Source: an uncultured Agathobaculum sp. (GTDB lineage Bacteria; Bacillota; Clostridia; Oscillospirales; Butyricicoccaceae). From it: a DNA stretch of 64,000 bases. Both the position numbers and the translations under genes were made by a program. The stretch is taken from NCBI RefSeq assembly GCF_944384765.1, contig NZ_CALWUM010000001.1, positions 186,001 to 250,000 of the forward strand, written 5' to 3'. The notes under the pieces are model-generated. The model worked only from the letters and a program-made list of their open reading frames with translations. It did no database searches and was not told the origin of the DNA. Shown in pieces: positions 1 to 8,946 of this stretch; within the stretch, counting starts at the first letter, position 1; each line of letters opens with the position of its first letter.

Positions 1-420
1 CGGCGTGGAACCGGCCAGGACAAAGATGTTGCCCTCGCCGAGGTAGCCTTCCATCCGGTCGACCAGACGGAGGAAATCCGCATCCTCCACCTTGCTGCCC
101 GGCTCGTTGACCTCGGTGTGCCCGCCCTGCGCATCAATGATCTGCGTATTCACGCGCTGCTGCCCTGCGATATCCACAAAATCGTGGTGGATGTCCGCAG
201 CCGTCAGCATATCCTTCATAATGCGGCCATTGGTGCCCGCGCAGAAACCGAGCGCAACACTGTTGCCGCCCAGCGCCTTGATGGCGCGCGAAACGTTGAT
301 GCCCTTGCCGCCCGGCTCCAGATGGCTGGAGGTCGCACGGTTGAGCTTGCCGACCACCAGCGGATGCTCGATGCGCTGGGTGCGGTCAAGTGCGGCGTTG
401 AGCGTTATCGTGATAATCAT
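1..420 (-). CDS. PfkB-family sugar kinase (1-phosphofructokinase type), cut off at the window edge
   Basis: The first 140 residues of a ribokinase/PfkB-fold kinase are visible; the 3' end lies outside the window. It starts MIITITLNAALDRT, the N-terminus typical of 1-phosphofructokinase and tagatose-6-phosphate kinase (FruK/LacC). The PfkB signature PGGKGINVSRA is at residues 36-46. The ATG at 418-420 is preceded by AGGAGGGGCG at good spacing. Such enzymes phosphorylate a sugar phosphate with ATP in the cytoplasm. The C-terminal catalytic base (GxGD motif) is not in the window, so the exact substrate cannot be told. No PTS gene is visible beside it. Confidence 0.85.
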   Translation of the reverse strand, partial: MIITITLNAALDRTQRIEHPLVVGKLNRATSSHLEPGGKGINVSRAIKALGGNSVALGFCAGTNGRIMKDMLTAADIHHDFVDIAGQQRVNTQIIDAQGGHTEVNEPGSKVEDADFLRLVDRMEGYLGEGNIFVLAGSTP

Positions 421-504
421 GGGACGCCCCTCCTGAATTTTTTCTTTTCTATATTATTTTACCCAATCAAACGGACAATGTAAATCCCTTTTATGCCTTC
501 AGTG

Positions 505-546
505 CAAAAAAGCCGGCGGAAATTTCCCTTAAAATCCCATTCCGGC
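505..546 (-). terminator. Probable terminator after the lipase gene
   Basis: Read on the minus strand, GCCGG pairs with CCGGC around an AT-rich interior and is followed by TTTTTTG. It overlaps the lipase stop codon and would end the walJ-rlmH-lipase transcript. The inner part of the stem is imperfect. Confidence 0.5.
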
Positions 547-1311
547 CAGCTCCTGCACCAGCCCGGTATAGAATTTCGGCGCCGAAAAGCCCGGCGCGTC
601 CTTGCCGAACGCATCCACCAGCTGCTGGTGGGACACGCCCTCCAGCGTGCCGCGATATCGGCCCCAGCGCGCGGAGGCGGGCGTGACCAGCCCGTCGCTC
701 GCCCCTTGCGCGGGGTAGAACAGGCCGTGTGTCAGCATCATGAAGCCGTCCGTGTGCACCGCGCCGATCTCCGTCCCCCAGCTCTGGTAATAGACACAGT
801 TCGCATCCAGATTGTCCCGATTGAACTGCGCAAGGTACTTTGGCGTCAGCTGCTCGCCCGCGCGCAGGGAATCCGGTTTTTCATCCCCGTGCTGCGCCCA
901 CCAGGCGTCGTTGCGGCGCGCCCACAGCTGCGCCCCCGGCCGGGCGCGCAGCAGCAGTTCGGCCGTGCGTGCGCCGCGGTTTGGCGTGGCTAGCATGGAA
1001 AGCGAGGCCACATACCGTCCGCAGCCCATGGACGAAATCAGATACCGCGCTTCCAGCCCGCCCTTGGAGTGGGCGATGAGGTTGACACGCGCGCTGCCGG
1101 TTTCGCGCAGCACACGCTGCACCGTACGCCCCAGCTGGGCTGCACCGGTCTCGATGCTGCCCCAGGCATCCTGTCCGCCAAAATACACCGACGCCCCGCC
1201 TGCGCGCAGCGCCGCCGGGATGCGGCCCCAGGGCACATACAGGCCGCCCGTATCGGTCACCCCCAGCCCGTGCACAAGGATGATGGGGTATTTTGTCCTG
1301 CAACCTTCCAT
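529..1311 (-). CDS. Triacylglycerol-lipase-like alpha/beta hydrolase
   Basis: 260 residues. The N-terminus holds the lipase oxyanion motif VHGLG (13-17) and the nucleophile elbow AHSKGG with Ser82, as in bacterial true lipases of the Pseudomonas/Bacillus type. An Asp in GASDGLVTP and a His in GVSHQQLVD near the C-terminus are good candidates for the rest of the triad. No signal peptide is visible, so it may act inside the cell or on membrane lipids. It starts one base after the rlmH stop, so it is probably translated from the same mRNA as walJ and rlmH. Substrate unknown; an esterase or phospholipase is possible. Confidence 0.8.
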   Translation of the reverse strand: MEGCRTKYPIILVHGLGVTDTGGLYVPWGRIPAALRAGGASVYFGGQDAWGSIETGAAQLGRTVQRVLRETGSARVNLIAHSKGGLEARYLISSMGCGRYVASLSMLATPNRGARTAELLLRARPGAQLWARRNDAWWAQHGDEKPDSLRAGEQLTPKYLAQFNRDNLDANCVYYQSWGTEIGAVHTDGFMMLTHGLFYPAQGASDGLVTPASARWGRYRGTLEGVSHQQLVDAFGKDAPGFSAPKFYTGLVQELAGMGF

Positions 1312-1312
1312 A

Positions 1313-1795
1313 TCACTTGTGGTATTTGCCGCCCGCGGCGATGTTGAGCGCGCGGTACAGCTGCTCGAGCACCATCACGCGCGCGAGATGGTGCGGGAAG
1401 GTCATCGGCGACATGGACAGCCGCAGCGACGCGCGCTGCTTGATCCGGTCGGACAGGCCGCATGACCCGCCGATCACCAAGCACAGCCGGCTCGTCCCCG
1501 AGACGGTCAGTCGGCCGAGCCAGTCCGCCAGCTGCTCGGAGGACATCTCCCTGCCCTCGACACACAGCGCGACCACCGCCGCCCCGGCGGGCAGCTTGGC
1601 CTCGATGAGCGCAGCCTCCTTGTCGAGCGCCTGCGTGATCTCGCCCGCGGATGGCGTCTGCGGCAGGCGCTGTTCGGGCAGCTCAATGATCTCCAGTTTG
1701 CAGTAGGCGCCCAGACGCTTGGCGTATTCCTGCACCGCGGCGGCCCAGAACTTTTCGCCCAGTTTTCCCACGCAGATCAGCCGGACAGCGAGCAC
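1313..1795 (-). CDS. rlmH: 23S rRNA pseudouridine-1915 N3-methyltransferase RlmH
   Basis: 160 residues, the usual length of this SPOUT-class methyltransferase. It methylates pseudouridine 1915 in helix 69 of 23S rRNA on assembled 70S ribosomes, using S-adenosylmethionine. The N-terminus VRLICVGKLGEKFW, the knot motif VIGGSCGLS and the C-terminal GGKYHK are family hallmarks. The GTG start at 1793-1795 is chosen because GAGAGGAGG sits just upstream and because family members begin a few residues before the VGK motif; a longer frame exists upstream but looks non-coding. It overlaps the end of walJ by 19 bp. Synteny with walJ matches the classical yycJ-rlmH order of Firmicutes. Confidence 0.95.
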   Translation of the reverse strand: MLAVRLICVGKLGEKFWAAAVQEYAKRLGAYCKLEIIELPEQRLPQTPSAGEITQALDKEAALIEAKLPAGAAVVALCVEGREMSSEQLADWLGRLTVSGTSRLCLVIGGSCGLSDRIKQRASLRLSMSPMTFPHHLARVMVLEQLYRALNIAAGGKYHK

Positions 1796-2589
1796 GCGGC
1801 TTCCTCCTCTCCCCAGCGAACGGGCGCATCCATGTGTTCCCGCGGGGCGACGAGCACCTCGCACGCAGGCAGGCCGCGCAGTGCCGCGCGGGTCTGCTGA
1901 AGCGCCAGCACCGGGATGTTATTCTTTTCACTCAGATGCGCCAGAATGATTGTGCGCGTGCCGTTTTTAACCAGATCGGCCGCAAACACCGCACAGTCCG
2001 GATTGGACAGATGGCCCGCCGGGCCTGCTACGCGCATTTTGAGCGGATACGGATACGGCCCAACCTGCAGCATGTGCGGATCGTGATTGCTCTCGAGCAC
2101 AACGGTCTCGCACCCGCGCAGCAGCTCGGCCGCGTCACGCGGCACAAAGCCGAGGTCGGTCGCAAAACCGAACCGGCTGCCGCCCTGCGCTAGGATGTAA
2201 CCCACGCTGTCCGCCGCATCATGCGGGGTGGCAAAGCTGGTCACATCCACGTCGCGCACCCAGAAGGTGTCGCCGCTGTCAAACGCGTTGAGCCGCTCGG
2301 CGCTTTGCAGATCCTTGCGGGCCAGCGCCTCGACCGTCCCACGCGAGGCAAAGACCGGCACACGGCTCTTTTTCAGAAACATCGGCAGTCCTTTAACATG
2401 ATCGATATGCTCATGCGTGAGCAGCACAGCGGAAAGGTCGGCCAGTCCAAGGCCGATCTCAGCCAGTCCGGTCGTAATCTTGCGCAGGGACACGCCAAGA
2501 TCGATCAGGATCGCGGTGCCCGCCGCCCTATACAGGCCGCAGTTGCCCGAGGACCCGCTCGCAATGCTGTAATAATACCGTTCCGCCAC
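1777..2589 (-). CDS. walJ: WalJ/YycJ-like metallo-beta-lactamase-fold hydrolase
   Basis: 270 residues. It carries the metal-binding motif THEHIDH (58-64), plus later His/Asp residues (ATPHDAAD, ESNHD, LAHLSEKNN) expected of the MBL nuclease-like group. YycJ/WalJ is the last member of the WalRK locus in Firmicutes and has been linked to coordinating DNA replication with cell-wall division; its biochemical substrate is unsettled, with 5'-exonuclease activity proposed. The GTG start at 2587-2589 is preferred because AAAGGAG lies eight bases upstream; a TTG 24 bases further up lacks a good site. A hairpin separates it from murA, so it may have its own promoter or depend on read-through. Confidence 0.88.
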   Translation of the reverse strand: MAERYYYSIASGSSGNCGLYRAAGTAILIDLGVSLRKITTGLAEIGLGLADLSAVLLTHEHIDHVKGLPMFLKKSRVPVFASRGTVEALARKDLQSAERLNAFDSGDTFWVRDVDVTSFATPHDAADSVGYILAQGGSRFGFATDLGFVPRDAAELLRGCETVVLESNHDPHMLQVGPYPYPLKMRVAGPAGHLSNPDCAVFAADLVKNGTRTIILAHLSEKNNIPVLALQQTRAALRGLPACEVLVAPREHMDAPVRWGEEEAACSLSG

Positions 2590-2611
2590 TGATGAAACTC
2601 CTTTGCTTTCC

Positions 2612-2643
2612 AAAACAGCGGAGAGGTTGCCCCCTCCGCTGTA
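2612..2643 (-). terminator. Hairpin between murA and walJ, possible terminator or attenuator
   Basis: Minus-strand ACAGCGGAG pairs with CTCCGCTGT and is followed by TTTTGG. The short U tract suggests partial termination, leaving room for read-through into walJ. Confidence 0.55.
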
Positions 2644-2658
2644 TTTGTTTCTTTTCTG

Positions 2659-3954
2659 TTACGCGCGCTGCGCTTCGCCCATCGAATCCGGGATCTCGGA
2701 ACGGTACATATCCGCGCCGAGCGCCACGAACTTTTCCACCAGCGTCTCATAGCCGCGCTCGATGTTCTGCACCTGCTCAACCTCGGTCACACCCTTGGCT
2801 GCGAGGCCCGCGATCACCATCGCCGCGCCTGCGCGCAGGTCGTGCGCGCGCACCGGCGCGCCGGTCAGTTCCTTGACGCCCTCGACAATCGCGATCTTGC
2901 CGTCCACATGGATGTTCGCGCCCATGCGGATCAGCTCCTCGGTATAGCGGTAGCGGCTGTCCCACACGCCCTCGGTGACAATGCTTGTGCCCTCTGCCAG
3001 GCAGAGCGCGGTCGTCATCTGCGGCTGCATATCGGTCGGGAAGCCGGGATACGGCATGGTTTTGATGTTGGTGCGGGTAAGCTTGCCCGCGCGGCGCACG
3101 AGCACCGCGTCGTCATACTCGGTCACCTCGACGCTCATCTCCTTGAGCTTGGCGGTGATGCACTCCAGATGCTTCGGGATAACGTTCTTGACCAGCACCG
3201 AGCCGCCGCACGCCGCGACCGCAGCCATGAACGTGCCGGCCTCGATCTGATCCGGGATAATGGAATAGCTGCCGCCGTGCAGGCGCTCGACGCCGCGGAT
3301 CTTGATCACATCCGTGCCCGCGCCCTTGACATTGGCGCCCATAGCGTTCAAAAAGTTTGCCAGGTCCACGATATGCGGCTCCTTGGCGCAGTTCTCCATG
3401 ATGGTCTGGCCCTTGGCGAGCACTGCCGCGAGCATGATGTTCATGGTCGCGCCGACCGACACCACGTCGAAGTAAATATGTGCGCCGTGCAGGCCGCCCT
3501 CGGGCGCCTCAGCGCGGATGTAGCCGCCCTTGGGCAGGGTGACGGTGGCGCCCAGCGCCTCGAAACCCTTGATGTGCTGGTCGATCGGGCGCACGCCGCC
3601 GAAATTGCAGCCGCCGGGCATGGCAACCTCAGCATAGCCGTATTTGCCGAGCAGCACACCCAGCAGATAATAGGAAGCGCGCAGCTTGCGCTCGAGCTCG
3701 TGGGGCTTGAGGCTCGGATGATTGCTGTTCTGGATCTCGACCGTCGTCGCATTGATCAGCCGGATCTGCGCGCCCAGCTCGCGCATGATCTCGAGCTGCA
3801 GGGTCACGTCGATGATCTTGGGCACGTTCTCGATGCGGACCGGGCCGTCCGCCAGCAAAGCCGCCGGAACAATGGCGACTGCCGCATTCTTTGCGCCCGA
3901 GATCGTAACCTCGCCGTTGAGCGTTTTACCGCCGTTTATAACATACTTGGTCAA
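2659..3954 (-). CDS. murA: UDP-N-acetylglucosamine 1-carboxyvinyltransferase MurA
   Basis: 431 residues. MurA transfers enolpyruvate from PEP to UDP-GlcNAc, the first committed step of peptidoglycan synthesis in the cytoplasm. The N-terminal SGAKNAA motif (19-25) with the conserved Lys22 and the active-site loop PGGCNFGGVRPID with Cys116 (the fosfomycin target) are intact. The start is TTG at 3952-3954 with GAGGAG upstream. It lies 152 bp after the yycI-like gene, and a TACAAT box at 4071-4076 could be its -10 element. Its place between yycI and walJ is unusual and puts a wall-synthesis enzyme inside the wall-stress regulatory locus. Confidence 0.97.
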   Translation of the reverse strand: MTKYVINGGKTLNGEVTISGAKNAAVAIVPAALLADGPVRIENVPKIIDVTLQLEIMRELGAQIRLINATTVEIQNSNHPSLKPHELERKLRASYYLLGVLLGKYGYAEVAMPGGCNFGGVRPIDQHIKGFEALGATVTLPKGGYIRAEAPEGGLHGAHIYFDVVSVGATMNIMLAAVLAKGQTIMENCAKEPHIVDLANFLNAMGANVKGAGTDVIKIRGVERLHGGSYSIIPDQIEAGTFMAAVAACGGSVLVKNVIPKHLECITAKLKEMSVEVTEYDDAVLVRRAGKLTRTNIKTMPYPGFPTDMQPQMTTALCLAEGTSIVTEGVWDSRYRYTEELIRMGANIHVDGKIAIVEGVKELTGAPVRAHDLRAGAAMVIAGLAAKGVTEVEQVQNIERGYETLVEKFVALGADMYRSEIPDSMGEAQRA

Positions 3955-4106
3955 ACCTACCTACTCCTCACTAACACGCTGCGCGGCTGTCCGCGCCCGG
4001 TTTACAATCCCTGTAATAATGTATGAAAGCGGGCACTGCGTCGTGCGTCCGCAAAAATTCTCACCAATATATTGTACCACAATTTTTGATAAAGGAAAGT
4101 GATTTT

Positions 4107-4931
4107 TTAATTTTCCCGGTCTATTATCGTCTTTTTGTCACAATCCACCAAATATTCGCCCGAATCGGTGACGATCTTCCAAGTGGGCGTAAGCTGTATC
4201 CGGCGGCTGCTGTCTGTCTGCATCCGGTAGCCTGCCGTCATGGACAAAACCGACTGCGCCTCGGGCTGCCGGGCGACAAATTCGAGCAGGGCGTCCGCTG
4301 CATTGCAGGCCACGCCGCTTGCGCTCACAGTCGTATACGGGGTGCCGAAGCTCCACAGACCGGAAAGCGAGGCAAACCCATCCCCGGTGAAGCGGATGGT
4401 CAGCACGCGGTTGAACACCGGCAGACCGGCGACCGTGCCGGTCATGGTAACGCTCGTTCCCTCGGCCGCCCAAACCGCGTCCTCGGCCTGCAGTTTCCAG
4501 TCGGAAAACAGCTGCTTAGCCAGGTGCAGCGCCGCGCTCTCGTCCGCAGGCGCAGCCTCTCCGGTCAAGATACTGCCGCTCACGCTTCCGTCCGCGCCCC
4601 ACTCGACCGTGCCGCGCTCGCCCTCAAAGAGAACCGTGCCGTCCTCCTGCTCGGTGCGCGCGGGTTCTCCGCCCAGCATAGCGGCCGCGGCCGCTTCCTC
4701 GTTCGGCCGGCTGCGGTCGATGGAAAGCTCGGGCAGCACCACATCGTTCGGCAGGGCAAAATCCGCGTCCAGCGAAATGCCGTAGCCCTGCGCCAGTGTG
4801 CGCAGGCTGCCGACCAGCTCGGCCTCCTGCTGACGGGTCTGCCAGAACTGCCGCCCCAGATTGCCGAGCAGAAACACATTGACCGCCATCAGGATCACAA
4901 TCAGCACATTTTTTACCTTATCCCACTGCAA
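4107..4931 (-). CDS. YycI-like regulator of WalK
   Basis: 274 residues. One N-terminal transmembrane helix (about 8-26) precedes an extracellular domain, the topology of YycI, which with YycH binds WalK in the membrane and tunes its kinase activity. Sequence similarity to Bacillus YycI is not obvious by eye; the call rests on topology, size and position directly after the yycH-like gene. The start is TTG at 4929-4931 with GGGAGG nine bases upstream; starting MQWDKVKN matches the short cytoplasmic leader of YycI proteins. It ends in a highly charged DKKTIIDREN tail. Confidence 0.75.
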   Translation of the reverse strand: MQWDKVKNVLIVILMAVNVFLLGNLGRQFWQTRQQEAELVGSLRTLAQGYGISLDADFALPNDVVLPELSIDRSRPNEEAAAAAMLGGEPARTEQEDGTVLFEGERGTVEWGADGSVSGSILTGEAAPADESAALHLAKQLFSDWKLQAEDAVWAAEGTSVTMTGTVAGLPVFNRVLTIRFTGDGFASLSGLWSFGTPYTTVSASGVACNAADALLEFVARQPEAQSVLSMTAGYRMQTDSSRRIQLTPTWKIVTDSGEYLVDCDKKTIIDREN

Positions 4932-4947
4932 GCGGCTTCACCTCCCG

Positions 4948-6267
4948 TCAGCTCCCCGTTTGCAGATAAAACCGCGCCGGCACATAAACGCCGTCCTGCG
5001 CGCGGTAGGCCACCATCATGCTGCGCTGCTCCGCCGCAGCACCGGCCGCCGCCTGACGCGCGGGCAGCACGGTCTGCATGGTTTCGCGCGCGGCAAAGCG
5101 CTGCAGGCGGATGGTCGCGCTGCGCAGCGTACCGTCCTCCGCAAAGCGGAACGTGGCAAAGTCGCTATCGCCCAGCACGGGCACGCCGCTGTACATCTGC
5201 ATGAACACCAGCGTCGTCTCCTCGCCGCTCTGCTGCACCGCATAGAGCGCCGCGTGCGTGTCGGTCTCGCCGGCGCGCAGCGCCTCGTCCAAAATCACAC
5301 GGGCACTGTCCATCTGCGCCTCGAGCGCGGACTGGCCGCGCACCTCGCCCTCCTCGTAGGCGCGCACCGCGCCCTCTTCACCCGAGGAAGCATATTGCAG
5401 CAGCCCCTGCGCGCTCACGCGCAGCGTGCTGGCGTTGTCCACGAAAACGCGCACCGCGCCGTTCTGCTCATCGTAAAAATCCGAATAGGCGGTAAACCCA
5501 AAGGCTTGTAGCAGGCCCTCCAGCCCGGTGCCGCTTTGTGCGCTGAGCAGGTCGATCGTGCGCTCCTCGAGCAGTGGGAGGCTGAGCCGCTCGTTGTCAA
5601 ACAGCAGCGTTTCCGGATAAACCGCATATTCTCCACCCGCAAACGCGCACGGCATCCCGTGGAAGCTCTGCTGCGCGCTTTGCAGCGTGCTGTCCGCCGC
5701 CTCGGCCTGCGCTGCATACAGCGCGCCATCCGGCGTACGCACAAACAGCTGCCCGGTGCCCGCGGTGTAAACCAGGCTCTCCACTGCAAGGCTTTCCTCC
5801 TGCTTCCAGCTGCCTTCCATCCAGCCTGCAATCACGCCGAGCGGCAGGCTGCCATGATAGCGCAGCAGCGCGCAGTCGCCCGCCTGCAGCGCGGCGGTGA
5901 GCGCCGTTTCGTCTTCAACCGGCTCGAGCGTGCCGTCCGCCAACACCTGCGCCCACAGCGCCCGCACGGCGGAAACGCCCGCCTCCACCTCGGTCAGGTT
6001 ATACTGCACACCGTACAGCTGCCCCTCGATGGTCAGCGCGATCTGGGCCGGCTCGGCCGCCGCCACACCGGACGAGCGCAGCTCGTATCCCACCGCACCG
6101 CCGACCAGATGGTCATACGCCCGGCGCAGCAGATTGTCCGCCGGCATTCCGGCGATATTGATGCCGGTCAGCCAGTTGGCCGCACACAGAATCGCCAGCA
6201 AGCCCACCAGCACAAGCAGCGAGATGTTTTTGACCGTGTTTTTCACCGACCGCTGCGCGCCTTTCAT
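4948..6267 (-). CDS. YycH-like regulator of WalK
   Basis: 439 residues. A cytoplasmic start (MKGAQRSVKNTVKN) is followed by a transmembrane helix (about 14-31) and a long extracellular part rich in acidic residues, the architecture of YycH. In Bacillus, YycH and YycI act together on WalK. The ATG overlaps the walK stop by four bases (ATGA), a sign of translational coupling. Identification depends mainly on the conserved walR-walK-yycH-yycI order, as the extracellular sequence is divergent. Confidence 0.78.
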   Translation of the reverse strand: MKGAQRSVKNTVKNISLLVLVGLLAILCAANWLTGINIAGMPADNLLRRAYDHLVGGAVGYELRSSGVAAAEPAQIALTIEGQLYGVQYNLTEVEAGVSAVRALWAQVLADGTLEPVEDETALTAALQAGDCALLRYHGSLPLGVIAGWMEGSWKQEESLAVESLVYTAGTGQLFVRTPDGALYAAQAEAADSTLQSAQQSFHGMPCAFAGGEYAVYPETLLFDNERLSLPLLEERTIDLLSAQSGTGLEGLLQAFGFTAYSDFYDEQNGAVRVFVDNASTLRVSAQGLLQYASSGEEGAVRAYEEGEVRGQSALEAQMDSARVILDEALRAGETDTHAALYAVQQSGEETTLVFMQMYSGVPVLGDSDFATFRFAEDGTLRSATIRLQRFAARETMQTVLPARQAAAGAAAEQRSMMVAYRAQDGVYVPARFYLQTGS

Positions 6268-8039
6268 GCAGGTCCCTCCTCGCTGTTCGGGGTCAGGTCG
6301 GTCGGCAGGGTGATGGTGACCGTCGTCCCCTTGCCGTATTCGCTGGCCAGGGCGATCTTGCCCTCATGCTGCTCGACGATCTCCTTGGCGATTGCAAGGC
6401 CGAGGCCGGTGCCGCCCGCGGCGCGGCTGCGCGCCTTGTCCACGCGGTAAAAGCGCTCGAACAGGCGCGGCACATCAGCCGCCGGAATGCCCACGCCGTC
6501 ATCCTCCACCGTGATGCGCACGCGATTACGCGGCGCCGTGCAGGCGGACAGGCGGATATGTCCCCCCGCGGGGGTGTATTTGACTGCGTTGGACAGGATG
6601 TTGACCACGACCTGCTCGATGCGCTCGCGGTCGCCCACGATCTGTGGCAGGTCGTCCGGTGTGTCCACGGTCAGCTCATGGCCGCTGTCCTCGGCGGTCA
6701 GCTTCATGGCGTTCGCCACATTTTTGAGCATATCGCCCAGCGAAAACCGCGTCATGCGCAGCTCCATGCGGCCGTAGTCCAGCTTGGACAGGGTAAGCAG
6801 ATCGGTCACGATGCGCGCCATGCGCTCGGACTCACTCGAAATCACGCCAAGGAACTGCTTTTCCGTGTCCAGCGGGATGTCGCCCGCTGCGTCCAGCAGG
6901 GTCTCGGTGTACGAACGGATGTTGGTCAGCGGGGTGCGCAGCTCGTGCGACACATTGGCCACGAACTCGCGCCGCGCGTCATCCAGCCGGCGCTGCTCGG
7001 TGATGTCGTGAATGACCGCAATCACGCCGCCCTCGCCGTCCAGCGCGCCGTAAGGCGCGAGCGTGACCGACAGCACGCGCCCGAAGCGCGTGATCTCGCT
7101 GGTCAGGAAGGTGCGCATCGCCGTTTCGTCCGAACCCATCATATCCAGGTCGGCAAACATCTCGTCAAAGGTCAGGTCATCTTCCATGCGCACGCCGAGC
7201 ATATTTTCGGTCGCGGGGTTCATGTGGATGAGCTTGCCCTCGGTTGTAAAGGCGGCAACGCCGTCGGTCATGTGCAGAAACAGGGTGTTCAGCTTATCGC
7301 GCTCGCCCTGCACCTCGCCCACCGTGCTTTTGAGCCGCCGCGCCATATAGTTGAAGGAGCGGGTCAGCTCACCGATCTCATCCGAGGACTGCACGCCCAG
7401 ATCCTGGTCGAAATTGCCCTCTGCGATCGACTTGGCACCCTCGGTGATGCGCTCGATCGGGGTAGTGATGGTCTTGGACAGCAGGAAGGACAGCAAAATC
7501 GCCGCGAGCAGGCCGAACATCATCGCCTGCATGACGATCTGGAAAAACCGCCAGGACAGGTCGGATATCTCCTGCTTGTCATCCGCGATATACACGATAT
7601 AATCCACCGAGCCGTTTGCATCCGTATCCAGCGGCACAGCGACATCCATCATACTGTCCGACACCGACGAGCGCACGCCGACCTCCCCCGCCATGGCGGA
7701 GATGATGTTATCCGTGCGCGTGATCGTGATGTTGGGGTTGGACCCGTCCAGAAACCGGCCCTGGCCATCCAGAATGTAATAATTGCGGTAATCATCGATC
7801 CCCAGCCGGCTGCGGTGCGCATCGACAATGGTGAGCAGGCCGTCCACGCCGCTTTCGGCGGCAGCCTCCTCCATCGACAGGATGGTATCCCCGGTGAACA
7901 CGCTCTGCATCTGCTCGTAAAAGCTGTCCAGATAGAACGTGCTGACGCTGTTGATCAGAAACGTGCCGACCACCGCCATGACCGAAATGATCATGAGCAC
8001 CAGGATCAGCACCAGCTTCATATGCAAGGATCGAAACAT
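6264..8039 (-). CDS. walK: Sensor histidine kinase WalK
   Basis: 591 residues. Order: TM helix (about 7-27), extracellular sensor domain of about 140 residues, second TM helix near 160-180, HAMP, a cytoplasmic PAS domain, HisKA with the phospho-acceptor His near 364 in NVSHELRTPL, and an HATPase domain with N, G1 and G2 boxes (ILSNAVKYT, DDGVGI, GTGLGLAI). WalK senses cell-wall state at the septum and phosphorylates WalR. The ATG at 8037-8039 is chosen for GGAGG six to seven bases upstream; an in-frame start 39 bases earlier has no such site. The HAMP-PAS arrangement is diagnostic for WalK among Firmicute kinases. Confidence 0.95.
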   Translation of the reverse strand: MFRSLHMKLVLILVLMIISVMAVVGTFLINSVSTFYLDSFYEQMQSVFTGDTILSMEEAAAESGVDGLLTIVDAHRSRLGIDDYRNYYILDGQGRFLDGSNPNITITRTDNIISAMAGEVGVRSSVSDSMMDVAVPLDTDANGSVDYIVYIADDKQEISDLSWRFFQIVMQAMMFGLLAAILLSFLLSKTITTPIERITEGAKSIAEGNFDQDLGVQSSDEIGELTRSFNYMARRLKSTVGEVQGERDKLNTLFLHMTDGVAAFTTEGKLIHMNPATENMLGVRMEDDLTFDEMFADLDMMGSDETAMRTFLTSEITRFGRVLSVTLAPYGALDGEGGVIAVIHDITEQRRLDDARREFVANVSHELRTPLTNIRSYTETLLDAAGDIPLDTEKQFLGVISSESERMARIVTDLLTLSKLDYGRMELRMTRFSLGDMLKNVANAMKLTAEDSGHELTVDTPDDLPQIVGDRERIEQVVVNILSNAVKYTPAGGHIRLSACTAPRNRVRITVEDDGVGIPAADVPRLFERFYRVDKARSRAAGGTGLGLAIAKEIVEQHEGKIALASEYGKGTTVTITLPTDLTPNSEEGPA

Positions 8040-8124
8040 TTGACACCTCCACAGGCTCGTCCGAAGCCGCGGCTTCAAACGAAGGGCATTGCCGCGACGG
8101 ACGCAGGCAAAGCCGGTATGCGGT

Positions 8125-8152
8125 CCCGGCGCGCCGCAGCGGGCGCGCCGGG
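8125..8152. other. Perfect 11-bp GC-rich hairpin between walR and walK
   Basis: CCCGGCGCGCC and its exact complement flank a six-base loop. It lies in the 161-bp gap between walR and walK and has no U tract on either strand, so it is more likely an mRNA processing or stability element than a terminator. Confidence 0.5.
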
Positions 8153-8200
8153 CCGTCCTCTTTTATCGCAGGATATCCCTGTCCCGGCGGACGCAGGGCC

Positions 8201-8896
8201 TCAGTTCTCGCCTGAGAAATAATAGCCCATGCCGCGCTTGGTCATGATATAGCGCGGGCTGGCGGGCTGGTCCTCGACCTTTTCACGCAGGCGGCGGATG
8301 GCCACATCCACCGCGCGCAGGTCGCCGTAATACTCATAGCCCCACACCTGCTCCATCAGCTCCTCGCGCGAGAACACACGCCCCGGCGCAGCGGACAGGA
8401 AACACAGGATATCAAACTCACGCGCGGACAGCTCAAGCGGCCGCCCGTTTTTGTATACCATGCCGTTGTCGCGCGAGATGCGCAGCCCGCCGCTCTTGGG
8501 CTTGGCGGGCTTCGCCCGCTCCTCGCCCGAAACCGTGCGCCGCATATTGGCCTTGACGCGCGCCATCAGCTCGCGCATGGAAAAGGGCTTGGTGATGTAG
8601 TCATCCGCGCCGAGGTCCAGGCCGAGCACCTTGTCGGTCTCCTCCTCGCGTGCGGTCAGCATGATGACCGGCGTATCCATTTTCTCCCGGATGCGGCCCA
8701 GTACGGCAAAGCCGTCCATGCCGGGCAGCATCACATCCAGCAGGACCAGATCGGGCGCATCCTCGAGCGCGCGGCGCAGGCCCTCCGTACCGTCGTAGGC
8801 GACGATCGTGTCGTACCCTTCGCGCTGCAGATTGAACACCAGTATGTCCGCAATTGCCTTTTCATCCTCGACCACGAGGATCTTCTTCTTATCCAT
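8201..8896 (-). CDS. walR: Response regulator WalR (OmpR family)
   Basis: 231 residues. The receiver domain has the acidic pair at 10-12, phospho-acceptor Asp54 in LLDVMLPGMDG, Thr in MLTARE and Lys in TKPFSM. The C-terminal winged helix contains SAREFDILCFL and RAVDVAIRRLREK. WalR is the essential regulator of autolysins and wall metabolism in Firmicutes. The ATG has AAGGAGGAAGCG before it. It heads the wal gene order and follows a NUDIX gene by 50 bp. A 161-bp spacer with a strong hairpin separates it from walK, unusual since the two genes normally abut. Confidence 0.96.
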   Translation of the reverse strand: MDKKKILVVEDEKAIADILVFNLQREGYDTIVAYDGTEGLRRALEDAPDLVLLDVMLPGMDGFAVLGRIREKMDTPVIMLTAREEETDKVLGLDLGADDYITKPFSMRELMARVKANMRRTVSGEERAKPAKPKSGGLRISRDNGMVYKNGRPLELSAREFDILCFLSAAPGRVFSREELMEQVWGYEYYGDLRAVDVAIRRLREKVEDQPASPRYIMTKRGMGYYFSGEN

Positions 8897-8946
8897 TCGC
8901 TTCCTCCTTATCCAGAAGGGTGGTTGTGCGCTCTGCCGTCCCGGCT

